A DNA stretch of 64,000 bases, taken from positions 558,001 to 622,000 of the forward strand of contig NZ_CP022113.1 in the NCBI RefSeq assembly GCF_000730165.1. Reading direction: 5' to 3'. The stretch is from Nitrospirillum viridazoti CBAmc. GTDB lineage: Bacteria; Pseudomonadota; Alphaproteobacteria; Azospirillales; Azospirillaceae. Shown one piece after another: positions 16,881 to 31,800 of this stretch (position 1 is its first letter; every line of letters starts with the position of its first letter). The position numbers and the translations under genes were made by a program. The notes beneath the pieces are model-generated. The model made no database searches. It was not told where the DNA came from and was given only the letters and a program-made list of their open reading frames with translations.

Positions 16881-19800
16881 ATGAACCATGGCAGCTTTTT
16901 CCGCCCCCGTTCCGGCGCCAACCGTCCGGGTACGCAGCAACCCCAGGCCCTGCCGGGCATGAAGCGCTTCCGCGCTGACCTGCGCGGCGCGCTGATGGCT
17001 TCGGTCGCCGGGCTGGCGGCGCCGACGCCCAAGATGGCCAATCGCCGCAATCGCCGCGCCGGCCGCACCGCCATCGCCGTCGGCACCACGCTGGGCGCCT
17101 ACATCGTCTCGTCCCTGCTGTCGGCGGCGCACGCCAACCCCACCGGCGGCACGGTCACGGTGGGCCAAGCCGTCATCGACGCGTCCAAGCCCAACACCCT
17201 GACCATCACCCAGGGTACCGACAAGGCCGCCATCAACTGGCAGTCCTTCAGCATCGGCGCCGGTGAAAAGGTCGACTTCCTGCAGCCGTCCAGCAGCAGC
17301 GTCATCCTGAACCGGGTCATCGGCAACGACCCGTCCAGCATCTTCGGCCAGCTGACCGCCAACGGCACGGTCATGCTGGTCAACCCCAACGGCGTCGTCT
17401 TCGGCGCCGGGTCGCGGGTGGACGTGGGCAGCCTGGTGGCCACCACCGCCAACATCAGCGACGCCGACTTCCTGGCCGGCCGGTACGCCTTCAACCAGGC
17501 CTCGGCCAACCCCAACGCCGCCATCGTCAACGCCGGCGACATCACCATCAAGGACAGCGGCCTGGCCGCCTTGGTGGCGCCCAGCGTGCGAAACTCCGGC
17601 GTCATCCACGCCAGGCTGGGTCGCGTGGCCCTGGGCGGCGCCCAGACCTTCACCCTGGACTTCCAGGGCGACGGCCTGCTGAGCTTTGACGCCAGCTCCG
17701 CCGTCACCGCCCTGCCCCACAACGCCGACGGCACGCCCGCCCAGGCGCTGGTGGTCAATTCCGGCCAGATCGCGGCCGAGGGCGGCACCATCGAGCTGTC
17801 GGCCCGCGCCGTGAAGGGCGTGATCGACCACGTCATCAACACCGACGGCGTGCTGGTCGCCACCAGCGTCAGCGCCAAGAACGGCAAGATCGTGCTGTCG
17901 GGCGGCGACAGCGGCACCGTCGCCGTCAACGGCACCCTGAACGCCAGCGGCAAGGACGCGGGCCAGACGGGTGGCACCGTCATCGCCACGGGCGCCGACG
18001 TGGCCGTGGCGACGGGCGCCGTGGTTGACGCCAGCGGCGACGCCGGCGGCGGCCACATTGCCATCGGCAGCGACGGCACCGGCACGACGCTGGATACGGC
18101 CAAGTCCCTGTCGCAGAGCGTCAGCCTGGCGGCGGGCGCCACCCTGAACGCCGACGCCGTGACCAGCGGCAACGGCGGCCGCGTCAGCCTGTTGTCAGAG
18201 GACAGCACCCTGTTCTCCGGCACCATCAGCGCCAAGGGCGGGGCCCGAGGCGGTGACGGCGGCTTCACCGAGGTGTCCAGCCACAACGGCGTGGCGCTGG
18301 CGGGTGACGTCAGCCTGCAGGCACCTAAGGGTAAGACCGGCACCCTGCTGCTGGACCCCACCACGCTGACCATCACCAGCGGCACCAGCGGCAGCGGCAG
18401 CCAGGACAGCGCCATCAGCGGCGGCACCCTGGCCTCAACCGCCTCGGACGTGGGCCTCAACACCGTGTCCTCGGGCAAGATCGTCGCCCTGACCGCAACC
18501 AGCGACGTCGTGCTGCAGGCCAGCGGCCTGATCACCGTGGGCAACCTCGGCACCGTCAACCTGGGCAGCGGCCACAGCCTGACCCTGCAGTCCACCGCCA
18601 CCGGCGGCATCACCTTCACCAACCCGTCCACCACCGAGATCGTGGCCAGCGGCGGCGGCAACATCACCCTGCAGTCGCTGGGCATCGGCAGCACGATCAC
18701 CAACGTCGCCAAGCTGACCAGCGACACCGGCGTCATCACCATCACGGCCAACGGCAATGTCACGCTGGCCAACACCCTCACCGGCAGCGGCGTGGGAATC
18801 ACGTCGGTGGTGGGTTCCATCACCAACGTCGGCGCCCCGAACCTGATCACCGGCAGCGGCAGCGGCGTCATCCTGTCCGCCCAGGGCGGCAGCATCGGCA
18901 CGGCCACCTCCACCATCAGCACCCACACCCTGGGCCTGGGCCTGGAAACAGGCGGCAGCCTGTACGTCACCAACGACCAGACTTTGCTCGTCCTGGCACT
19001 GAGCGCCACGCACGCCCATCCGGGCGTCATCAACACCTATCAGCTGACCTCCCCCGGCCTGACGTTCGACGCCACCGACACGGGCAGCCTGAACCTCAAC
19101 ACGCTACAGCAGTCGTCGACCCTGTACGCGCAGGTCAGCACGGACCATGACGCGATCGTTGGCAACGTCAACGTCACCAGCAGCGGCGTCTTCTCCCTGA
19201 CCTCCACCGGCGGCAACATCCTGGCCGGTGCCGGCAACACCGGCGCCACGCCCATCACCGCCGCGTCCGTCCAGCTGACGGCGCAGGGGACCACCGGCCT
19301 CAATGGCGCCGTGGGCAGCAGCGCCTCGCCCCTGCAGACCGACACCGGCATCCTGCGCGCCAGCGCCGGCTCGGGCGGCATTTATGTCGGCAATGGCAGC
19401 ACCCTGGCGCTGCAGAGCGCCGTCGCCAGCGGCACGGTGAACGTCGCCACCGCCGGCACCCTGACCGTCGGCGCCGTCGCCGGCGGCACGGTGACGCTGG
19501 CCAGCACGGGCGGCGCCATCCTGGACGACGCCGACGCCACCACCAGCATCAGCGCCAACAGCCTGAACCTGAGTGCCTCCACCGGCGTCGGCACGCATGG
19601 CGGCGCGCTCATCAGCAACGCCGCGACCGTCCAGGCCACGACGAATACCGGCGGCGTCTTCCTGAACCTGACCAACGCCGTCGTCACCACCCTCGCCAAC
19701 GTCAGCGCCGGGGCGGGCGCCGTCGAGGTCGCCACCGCCACCAACACGGTCGCCACCACGGTTTCATCCGGCGGCGGCTCGGGCGACGACATCACCATTA

Positions 19801-22800
19801 CGGTGACGGGCGGCGCCCTGGCGGTGAACACCATCAACGCCGGCGCCTCCGGCAACGTCACGCTGACCACCACCTTGGGCGGCAACAATGGCGACGGTAT
19901 CGTCGCCATGGGCAGCGGGTCGCTGATCACCGGCCGGAACCTGGTGCTGAGCACCTCGTCCTACAGCTATGTCCAGCTGTACACGGCGGTGCAGAAGGTG
20001 TCCGGCACGTCCGGCACCGGCATCACCATCGAGCAGAGGACCGGCGACCTGACGGTGGGCGACCTGGCCACCACCTACGTCCCCAGTTCCAGCGGCAACC
20101 CGCTGTCCCAGCCGACCTACGCCAAGATCAAGATCCTGGCGGACGACGGCAGCGTCACCGTCGCCGGCACCGTGAAGTCCCTGGGCAGCACCGCCTACAC
20201 GGGATCGGTGGAAATCCAAGCCAGCGGCGCCATCCTGGCGGACAGTGGCGTCACCACCGCCATCACCTCCGACAGCGTGGAGCTGGAGGCCGGCCAGAAC
20301 GTCGGCACCACCGCCTCGCATGTCAAGACCAACACGACGGAACTCTATGTCTCCGCCGTTGGCGACATCTATCTGGACAACGCGGTGGCCTTCACCGAAC
20401 TGTCCATCGACGATCAGCACACCTCGGCCGGCGTGATCAACACGGTGGCCGTCACCGCCCCTTACCTGACCTTCGGCATCAGCGACGACGGGTCCAAGTT
20501 CACGCTGACCAACATCGTCGGCACCACCATCGACAGCCTGAGCTTCGCCAGCGATGAAACGCTGGTGCTGGGCCATGTCCAGGGCGCCGCGGACAGCAAC
20601 ATCAGCCTGCGGGCCTACGATGGCGACATCCTGGACGACGGCAACAGCCAGACCCGCGTCACCGGCTATTACGTCGCCCTGCAGGCCGACAGCGGCAAGC
20701 TGGGCACGTCTGCCAGCCCGCTGAACATCAATGCCCCCCGACTGGTGCTGACGACCGAGGGCGACCTCTACGCCAGCGACATCGCCGACCTGACGACCCT
20801 GTCGCTGACCACCAATCACCGCACCAACGGCAGCGTGAACACCTATCAGCTGACGGCGCCGTCGCTGGTGTTCAACATGACGGACAGCACCAGCGGCACG
20901 TCCATCAACACCCTGACCGACGTCACGGGCCTGTCCGCCACCTACGTCAACGACCGTACGACCACCCTGGGCGACATCAACGTCACGCGGTCGGGCTCGC
21001 TGAACCTGACGGCCCAGTACGGCAGCATCCTGGATGACGCCAACACCGCGACCCAGGCCCTGGCCGGCAGCATCACCCTGACCGCCACCTGGACGGCCGG
21101 CGGCCTGGGCACCGCCGCCAACCCGCTGCAGTTGGCGACCGGGGACCTGAAGGTGGCCGCCAATTCGGGCGGCACCTACGCCCAGATCTCCATGCCCGTC
21201 AACTCCACCACCAACGTGGTGAAGCTGAGCACGGGCAACTTCAACAGCGGCACCATGATGGTGGAAGCGCTGCAGGGCGACCTGGCGCTGGGCACCATCA
21301 CCACGACGGGCCAGTCCGTCACCCTGAAGGCCGACGCCGGTTCCATCACCAATCCCAACACCAGCAGCAGCAGCACCCCCAGCTACAGCACGCTGACGGT
21401 GGGCAGCGGCGGCACCGTCAGCCTGACCGCGTCGGGTGCCATCGGCGGCAGCACCGCCCCCATCCTGATCAGCGCCTCGGGCGGCACACTGAACGCCACG
21501 GCCACCGCCGGCGATGTCTACGTCACCAACGCCGGCGCCCTGAAGCTGGGCGCCATCAGCGCCAGCGGCACGGTGGGTGTCACCGCCACCTCCGGCAGCC
21601 TGACCGACGACGGCGACGGCACCACCACCGTCGCCGGCACCACCGTCGCCCTGACCGCCGCGTCCGGCAGCGCCGGCACGTCGGCCAGCCCACTCAGCGT
21701 CGCCACCGCCAACCTTGCCGTCACCGCACAGGGCAGCATCCAGGTGGCCGACAGCGCCGCCCTGTCCAACCTGACCCTGGCCAGCACCAGCACCAGCGCC
21801 GGCAACAGCTTCTCCGTCGGCGCCGCCAACCTGACCGGCTTCGCGCTGAGCGACAGCGGCAGCCTGTACACCCTGACCCAGCTGACCAGCACCTCCGCGC
21901 TGAACTTCACCTTCACCGGCGGCCACGCCATCACCGTCCTGGGTCCGGTGAACGGCAACGCCGGCACCGCCAATTACGGCATCAGCACCGACGGCGGCGC
22001 GGTGGCCCTGGCCTCCACTGCCGGCAACGTCACCATCGGCAGCATCACGACCGGTGGCGGGGCGGCGACCATCACCAGCGGCGCCGGCGGCGCGCTGACC
22101 GTCACCAGCCTGGCCACGGGCGGCGGCGCGGCGGCGCTGACCGCGGGCGGCGTCCTGACCGTCACCGGCCTCACCACCACGGGTGGCGCCGCCACCCTGA
22201 CGTCCGGCACCACGGCCGCCCTGTCGGGCGTGGACACGGGCAACGGCGCGCTGGGCATCACGGTGGGCAGCGGCGACTTCACCGTCGGCGCCCTGGCCGC
22301 CAGCAGCGTCTCGATCAACGCCAAGGCCGGCAACATCAAGGACGACGGCGACAGCACCACCAAGATCACGGCCGGCACCGTCTCGCTGACCTCCGGCACC
22401 GGTTCCATCGGCGTGGCCGGAACCAGCGACAGCGACACGTCCAAGTGGATCGCCCTGTCGGGCACCACCAACCTGACGCTCAGCGCCCCCACCAACATGT
22501 ATGTGGTGGATGACCACGCGCTGACGGCGCTGGCGTTGAGCTTCACCGGCAACAACAGCGCCGGCATCTTCAAGCTGACCGCCCCCACCCAGACCTACAT
22601 CATCTCCAGCGCCAGCGGCACGCTGAGCGTCAACCGCGCGGGCGCCACCTCCGGCGGCACCGGTGATTTGAGCACCTTCAGCCTCTACGCCCGCGAAAGC
22701 GTGAACGTCGGCACCGTTTCGGCGACGGACAGCATCTCGGTCACCACCGACAACACCACGGCCAACATCGGCTTCCTCAGCGGCTTCGGCGGCTTGATTT

Positions 22801-25800
22801 CCGCCAATGGCACCGTCAACCTGACGACCAAGAACGCCAACGCCAGCAACGGCAACATCGGTACCAGCACCAACTCGGTGTCGATCGAATCCACCACGCT
22901 GAACATCGATTCCGTGGGCGCGATCTATGTCGACGACGCCGGTCTCGCCAACCTGTCCATCATCAGCCGGCACGCGTCGTCGTCGGATAACGACAACAAT
23001 ATCAAGGTCACCGGCTTCTTCCTGCAGAGCTCGGGCCTGATCGTCGGCGACGGCGCCACCCAGTCGCTGGCCAACGGCAGCGTCTTCGCCGCCAAGAACG
23101 GCTCGCCGGCGCTGAACTTCAGCTACACGACCGACCGGGCGATCGCGGTGATGAACAACATCACCGGCAACACCGTCTCGCTGACCTCCACCGGCGGGTC
23201 CATCACCGGCTCATCCGGCAAGACCATCACCGCCGGCTCGGTCAGCCTGTCGGCCCTGGCCAAGGACGCGTCCGTCGGCACGTCCAGCCAGGCCGTCGGC
23301 GTCAGCACCGCCAACCTGTCCATCGCCTCGGCCGGCAGCATGTATGTCGCCGACAGCGCCGCGCTGTCGTCCCTGACGCTGAATTCCACGCTGACGCAGA
23401 GCGGCACCCCGTCCGCCGGCTTCGGCATCACCGCCAGCAACATCACCGACAGCATCACCTACAGCAACAGCGGGCCCTACGGCCTGCAGATCGGCACCTT
23501 CACGGCCAACACCGGCAACGTCGCGCTGAGCGTCACGTCCAACCAGCTGATCACCGTCGGGACCATCAACACCGGCACGGGCACCGGCGCCGCCGTCACG
23601 CTGACCACCACCGGTGCCATCCAGGCCGCCACCAGTTCCTCGCGCATCACCACGGGCGCGCTGACGCTGAACACCACGGGCGTCAGCATCTACAACGACG
23701 GCATCGATCCCTTCCTGACCACGGCCAGCAGCCTGGCCGGCACCATCCAGACCATCGACCCCACCAGCCAGACCGTCACCGGTGGCAGCATCAATCTGTC
23801 GAACACGGGCGACCTGGCGCTGGGCGCCCTGACCGTGGGCGACACGGCCAAGATCACCACCAGCGGCGCCATCACCAGCGGCGGCGGCACCGTGTCCGCC
23901 CCCATCGTGACCATCAAGGCCACCGGCGGATCCATCGGCACCAGCGGCGCCCACCTGAGCATCGACAGCCGGACCCTGTCTCTGGATTCCGGCAATGACA
24001 TTTATGTCGATGGCCGGTCGGACCTGTACGCCCTGAACGTGACCGACCGTCACGCCACGGCGCGGGCCAACACCCTGGCCATCACCGCCCCGCACCTGGT
24101 GTTCACCGTCACCGACACCGGCAGCCAGTTCAATATCGTCAACGTCGCCGACACCAGCGGCATCGACTTCACCTTCACCGGCGACAAGAACATCCAGATC
24201 GGCACCGTGAACGGCCAGGTGGGCCGCACGGTGGGCGTCACCTCCACCAGCGGCAGCCTGACGGACAACGGCGCCGTGATGCTGACGGGTGATGAGATCG
24301 ATCTGGCCGCCACCGGGTCCATCGGCACGGCCGGCGCGCATATCAAGACCACCGCCCTGACGTTGAACGTCCGCACCGGCGCCAACCTCTACATCGACAA
24401 CGCCACGGATCTGTCCGCCCTGTCGGTGGAAACCACCCAGGCTGCCGCCACCGGCGGCGTCTTCTCCATCACCTCGGGCGGCGCCTTCGGCTCGGCCACG
24501 CCGACCCTGACCTTCTCGGGCGGCGACGACGGCACCTACACCCACTTCGACCTGGTGACCGACAGCACCGGCATCAACTTCAGCGGCACGGCCGAACACA
24601 GCCTGAAGATCGGCACCATCGACACGCGCGCCGCGGGTATGCTGGCCGGCGGCCTGGTAACGCTGTTCAGCGACCAGAGCATCCTGGCCATCGACGGCAC
24701 CAACCGGATCACCGCGGCGGAGACGTCGCTGACCACCTGGAACGGCGGCGGATCCGTCGGCAGCGGCGCCACGGCGCTGAACCTGTCCACCCCGCTGCTG
24801 GACATGGACACCAGCGGCAGCGTCTATCTGAATTCCGATACCCACATCGACACGCTGGACCTCTACACCCGCCACCCCACGTCCAACGCCAGCGCCTACA
24901 GCATCACCTCCCCCGGCCTGACCTTCGGGATGAGCGACGGCGGCACCGGCGCCAGCCTGACCAACATCGTCGACACCACCGGCCTGGCGCTGACCGTCAC
25001 CAGCGACGCCACCCTGACCGTGGGCACCGTCAACCTGGGTACGGCCGGCACCCTGGCGCTGCACACCACCAGCGGCGACATCAAGGGTGACGGCAACGGC
25101 ACCACCGGCGTGACTGCCGCGACCCTGTCGCTGGTGTCGGACAGCGGCGCCATCGGCACCTCCGGCGCGGGCAACGAGATCGACGCCCAGGTCAATACCC
25201 TGACGGCGAACGCCCAGAGCGGCGCCGTCAACCTCGGCTTCTCCGCCTCCGCCGCGTTGAAGGGTCTGACCGCCGGCGGCGACGTCGTGCTGAACAACAG
25301 CGTGGGCGACATCGCGCTGGGCACCATTGAGCTGAACGGCCACAACCTGACCGTCGACAACGAGGGTGGCTCCATCCTCAGCGGCACGCTGAACGATACC
25401 GCCACGGTGACGCTGATCGCCCAGGGGTCCATCGGCAACGTCAGCGCCATTACCACCTCGTCCAACGGCGCCGCCACCACCCTGAACCTGACCGCCCACG
25501 CCACCAACGGCGCTGCGGGCAGCGTCAATGTCAGCGAAAGCAACGGCAACCTGGTCGCCAGCAGCATCCTGGCCCCGGGGGGCGTGACACTGACCGCCAC
25601 CGATGGCGGCATCACCGTCGGCACCATCAACGCTGGCACCGCCGCGGTCAGCCTGACGGCCGGTGACGGCGACATCCTGGCCATCAACGGCAGTAACCTG
25701 ACCACCGCCGGCAGCGTCACGCTGGTGACGGACAGCGGCAGCGGTCATTCCATCGGCGGTGGAACCGGCGGCGTTCTGATTGTGTCCACGCCGGTCCTGT

Positions 25801-28800
25801 CGCTGACCAATACCAAAGACATTTACCTCAACGACAACACCACGCTTAGCAAGCTGACGCTGGACCGCACCGGCGACTACACCGGTGGCGGCACCATCCA
25901 GCTGAGCGTCCCCGGCTTCACGGCCGCCTGGGTCGACAGCACCACAACCCTGAACCTTACCTACCTGGCGCAGTCCGGTCTGGACCTGACGTTGCGGACC
26001 AACCACAACGTCGCCGTCGGCACGATCAACCTCGGCAGCACCGGCAAGCTGGACCTGGAGGTCGACCCGGCATCGGGCAACGGCGCCATCACGGCGACCA
26101 GCGGCAGTTCCTCCATCACCGCCGGCAGCCTGACGCTGGAGGTCTCGTCGGAGAGCAGCATCGACGGCAGCAGCATCGGCAGCTCCGGCACCCTGCTGAA
26201 GGTCTCGGCCACCGACTTCACCGCCAGCGCGGGCCAGGGTGGCATCTACATTGCGCCCACGTCCAACATCAACCTGTCGAACGTTACCTCGGGCGGCGCG
26301 CTGACCGTCTCCACCACCTCGGCGGTCGACATCACGCTGGGCAGCGTTTCCTACGGCAACGGCCAGGCCCTGACCGTCACCACCGCCGGCGCCATTCTGG
26401 GCGGCGGCGGTGTGCTGCAAGGCGGCAGCCCCAACACCGTCGGCGGCTACGGCGCCATCAACCTGACGGCCGGCACCGGCATCGGCGGCGTGAACGCGCC
26501 CTTGCAAATCTCCGCCACCAACAACGCGGTCAATGCCACCGTCACCGGTACCGGCGATATCGTCATCAACAGCCAGGGCCAGATGCTGGGTGGTCTCACC
26601 ACCGCCACCCATGATGGCCAGATCGTCATCACCTCCGCCGGTTCCCTGCTGCTGAACGGCGCCACCTCGTCCACCGACAACTCCGGCGACGGCATCTCCG
26701 TCACCGTCAGCAGCGGCAACCTGACGCTGGGCGGTGCCATCACGGCCGGGGCCACCCAGGGCAACATCACCCTGACCGCCAACAGCGGCAGCATCCTGGC
26801 GAGCAACGCGCCCACCGTCAGCAACGAGGTCAGCGCCTTCTCCGTCACCGCTGACGCCACCACGGGCCTGGGCGGCTCGGGCAAGGGCCTGAACCTGGTG
26901 GGCCAGCGGGTGAACGCCCTGACGCAGGGTGGCACCATCTACCTGTCGCCGCAGGCCACCACCACCCTGGCCTACGTCTCTTCCGGTGGCGGCGCCGTCA
27001 ACATCGTCGGCAACGGCGGCCTTTACCTGGGTAACGTTCTCTCGAGCGGCGGCAACATCACCGTCTCGGGCAATACCGGCACCACCGTCTACGCCGGCAA
27101 CGTCAACGCCGGCAGCGGCAATGTCACCATCGTCGCCAGCTCCAGCGGCGGCGCCATCCTGGACGACGGTCTGGACCTGACCCGCATCGTCGGAAACACC
27201 GTCTCGCTGAGCGGCGCCACCGGCGTCGGCACGTCCACCCGCGCCGTCCAGACCACCGCCAACAGCCTGACCCTGGTCGACAACGCCGGCGGCGCCGGCA
27301 TCTATGTCGATGACAGCAACACCAGCGGCGTCATCATCACCAGTTCCACCGCCGCCGGCGGCAACACCGTGATCACCACGGCGGGCCCGACCACGGTGGT
27401 CAGCGCCACCGCCACCTCCGCCACCGGCGGCGGCAACGACATCACCATCACGGCCGCCACCGGCAACCTGACCATCGGCGCCATCAGCACCAACACCGCC
27501 AGCCTGAACGGCGGCACGCTCACCCTGACGGCCACCAACGGCTCCATCCTGGCCCGCCCCGGCAGCGGCACCAACCTGACCGGCTACAACGCCAGCCTGT
27601 CGTCCAAGAGCGGCATCGGCACGCTGACCGATTTCGCCAGCGGCGCCGGCGCCCCCATCGTCACCGCCGTGACCAACCTGACGTCGCTGTCGGCCACCGA
27701 CGCCGGTTCCATCATCAACGTCAAGCAGACGGGCAACCTGACCCTGGGCACCGGCACCAATGTGACCCTGGGCACCAACGGCTCCGTCTACCTGCAGGCC
27801 ACCGGCAACATCAACGCCAGCAGCGGCCTGCCCAATGTGGGCACGGGCAACCTGGCCCTGCTGGCCGGGGGCACGCTGACCCTGCCCTCGGCCGGCGTCA
27901 GCACCCAGGGCGACCTGTACCTGAAGGGTGTCACCGACGTCATCGCCACCGGCGCCACCCCGCGCGCCCTGACCATCACCGCCGACAGCCTGAAATTCAT
28001 CAGCGGCGCCGCCGGCGGCAGTGTCAGCCTGACCACCACGGTGGGCGCGCTGGACGCCGAGCTGACCGGCACCACCACCGCCGCCAACCTGACGGTCGGC
28101 AACACCGGCGCCCTGTCGGGCCTGACGCTCAGCACCGCCAAGGGCAACATCACCTTCACCAACGACGTCGGCTTCACCACGACCTCGGTCACCGCCAGCG
28201 GCACCACGCCGACCGTCAGCCTGACGGCCAGCACCGGCGACCTGACCGTGGGCAGCAGCGGCATCAGCGCCGGCGCCACCGGCACCGTCAACCTGATCGC
28301 GACCACCGGCGCCCTGGCGGGCGAAGGCGGCAACGCCGTCACCGCGGGCACGCTGAACCTGACCAGCCTGAAGGCCATCGGCAGTGCTTCGCAGTCGCTT
28401 AGCGCCACCGCCGCCACCCTGTCGGCCACTGTGACCGGCACGGTCCTGGCCAACGGCGCCGGCGACTACGGCATCTACCTGTCCGCCCCCGGCACCCTGT
28501 CGCTGGCGGGCCTGACCACGGCCGATGGCGTCGTCTCCATCACCGGCGGGGGGGCGGGCACCACGCTGACCTCCACCGGCGGCATCACCGCCGGCAACGG
28601 TCACGCCATCACGCTGAGCAACGGCGGCGGCGCGATCAGCGTCAGCGGCACCATGACTGGCGCCAGCCTGGACGCCACGGCCACGACCATCAGCGTCGGC
28701 GCCATGACCACCAGCGGCACCCAGAACTATACCGGCAACACCACCATCACCGGCGACCTGACGGCCAGCGCTGTCACCGTCACCGGCAACCTGACCCTGG

Positions 28801-31800
28801 GCGGCACCGGCGCCCGCACCATCGACACCCACGCCAGCAACGGCGACATCGACATCACCGGCACGGTGACCGGTGCTAGCCATGACCTGACCCTGACGGC
28901 CGGCACGGGCGCCATCACCCTGGGCGGGGCCGCCAGCGGCATGGGGGCCCTGTCTGCCACCGGCGCCACCATCGCCACCAACGGCGTCGCCGGCACGGGC
29001 AACCAGAGCTACACCGGCGCCACCACCCTGGGCGGCACCTACAGCACCGGCAGCGGCACCTTCACCGTAACGGGCGCCGCCACGCTGGGCGGCGACACGT
29101 CCGTCACCACCACCAATGTCGCGGTGGGCTTCACCTCCACCGTCGATGGCGGTCACAACCTGACCATCGGCAGCGGCACCGGGGCCGTCACCCTGACCGG
29201 CGCCGTCGGCGGCACCACGCGTGTGGGCGCCCTGACCGTCAACTCCACGGGCACCACCACTTTCACCAGCGCCGTGAAGGCCGGCAGCGTGACCACCAAC
29301 GCCGGCGGCACCGTCGTCCTGACGGCCGGCACCGTGGACGCCACCGGCATCATCAGCCTGGGCGACGCGTTGGTGCTGGTCACCGACACCACGCTGACGG
29401 GCAGCACCGTCACGCTGGGCGGTACCGTCAACGGCGCCCATGGCCTGACCGTGACCGGCAACGCCGTGATCAACGGCGGCATCGGCAGCACCACCAATCT
29501 CACCAGCGTGTCTGTCAGCGGCACCACCACCCTGAGCGCCAACGTCATCACCACCGGCACCCAGACCTATACCGGCGCCACCACCCTGGGCGCCAACACC
29601 ACCCTGACCGGCGCCACCATCGGCTTCGGCGGCACCCTGGACGGGGCCAAGACCCTGGCCGTCACCGGTAACGCAGTCTTCAGCGGCGCCGTGGGCGGCG
29701 CCACGGGCCTGGCCAGCCTGTCCGTCAGCGGCACCAGCAGTCTGTCGGGCGACGTCACCACCACCGGTGCCCAGGCCTACACCGGCGCCGTCACCTTGGT
29801 GAACGACACCACCCTGACCGGCACCACCGTCACCCTGACCAACGGCGCCAACGGCACCACCACCGACACCCAGTCGCTGTCCGTCGTCGGCAATCTGGGC
29901 ACCAGCGGGGCCTTCGGTTCCACCACCCACCTGAAGAACCTGTCGATCAGCGGCACCGCCAGCCTGACCGGCACCACCACCACCGGCGGCACCCAGACCT
30001 ACGGCGGGGCCGTCACCTTGGCCGGCGACACCACGCTGGCCGGCACCACCATCACGCTGAACAGCACGGTCAACGGCGCCCACAGCCTGACCATCACCGG
30101 CGACGCCGTCATCGCAGGCACCATCGGCGGCACCACGGCCCTGACCAGCCTGTCGGTCAGCGGGGCCAGCACCCTCAGCGCCGCCACCATCACCACGACC
30201 GGCACGCAGACCTACACCGGGGCCGTCACCTTGGCGCGCAGCACCGGCGCCACCGTCCTGAACACCACCAACAGCAACGTCCTGTTCAGCGGCACGGTGG
30301 ACGGCAATGGCGACGTGGTGTCGGGCAGCGATGGCCTGACCATCAACGCCGGCACCGGCAACGTCACCTTCAGCAGCACCATCGGTGCCACCACCCGCGC
30401 CGGTTCCCTGCAGTTCTACAGCGCCGGCGCCACCAGCTTCGGCGGCGCCATCAAGGCGGGCTCCGTCTACACCGACGGCGTCGGCACCCTGGCGCTGAAC
30501 ACCGGCAGTGTCGACACCACAGGGTCCCAGGCCTATGGCGAGGCGCTGACCCTGACCGCCGACACCACGCTGAAGGGCAGCAATATCACCCTGAGCGGCA
30601 CGGTCGATGGCGCGCACAGCCTGACCATCACCGGCAATGCCACCGTGAGCGGCATCATCGGCGGCACCACCGCCCTGAGCAGCCTGTCGGTCAGCGGTAC
30701 CGGCACACTGTCGAAGAACATCACCACCACCGGTACCCAGACCTACACCGGGGCCGTCACCCTGGGCGCCAACGACATCCTGACCGGCAGCACCGTCGCC
30801 TTCGGCGGCACGGTCAACGGCGGCCGCACCCTGGCCATAACCGGCAACGCCACCTTCGCCGATACCGTCGGCGCCACCAACGCCCTGACCAGCCTGTCCG
30901 TCAGCGGCACGTCCGGCCTGAACGGCGGCAGCATCCGGACCACGGGCGGCCAGACCTACACCGGGGCGGCCACCCTGGGCGCCGACACCACCCTGACCAG
31001 CGCCGGCAACGGCACCGTCGCCTTCGGCGGTACGGTGGATGGCGCCCACGGCCTGACCATCGCCAACGGCAGCACGGGCAACACCACCTTCGGCGGCGCC
31101 GTGGGCGGCACTGCTGCCCTGTCCAGCCTGTCCGTCAGTGGCACCAGCAGCCTGCCCGGCGCCATCACCACCACCGGCAACCAGACCTACACCGGCCTGG
31201 CCACCCTGTCGGCGGCCATCACCACCCTGGCCGGCGGCACCGTTACCCTGACCGGCGGCGCCGACGGCACCACCGCGGACCAGCAGTCGCTGACCATCAC
31301 CGGCAACCTGGTGACCGGCGCTCTGGGCGCCAACCACCGCCTGAACAACGTTTCCGTCAGCGGCGCCGAGACCCTGTCAGGCAACGTCACCACCGCCGGC
31401 ACTCAGACCTACACCGGCGACGTCAGCCTGGGCGCCAACGCCACCCTGACCGGCACCACCGTCACCTTCAGCGGCACCCTGAATGGCGCCCACGCCCTGG
31501 CCGTCGTCGGCAATGCCGACTTCAGCGGCGTCATCGGCGGCACCGCCACCCTGACCAGCCTGTCCGTCAGCGGCGCCAGCAGCCTGTCGGGCGACGTCAC
31601 CACCACCGGCACCCAGACCTACACCGGCGCGGTCACCATCGCCGGTGACACCATCCTGACCGGCACCACCGTCACCCTGACCAACGGCGCCAACGGCACC
31701 ACCGCCGATCAGCAGTCCCTGTCCATCGTCGGCAATCTGGGCACCAGTGGGGCCTTTGGCGCAGTCACCCGTCTGAAGAACCTGTCGGTCAGCGGCACCG

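Noticed and set aside
23211-31337. An open minus-strand frame of 2,708 codons opposite tpsA
   Set aside because: It is the antisense of a GC-rich repetitive gene, is rich in Gly, Ala, Gln and Arg without any domain and has no ribosome site. The plus-strand frame has a TPS domain and its partner gene.
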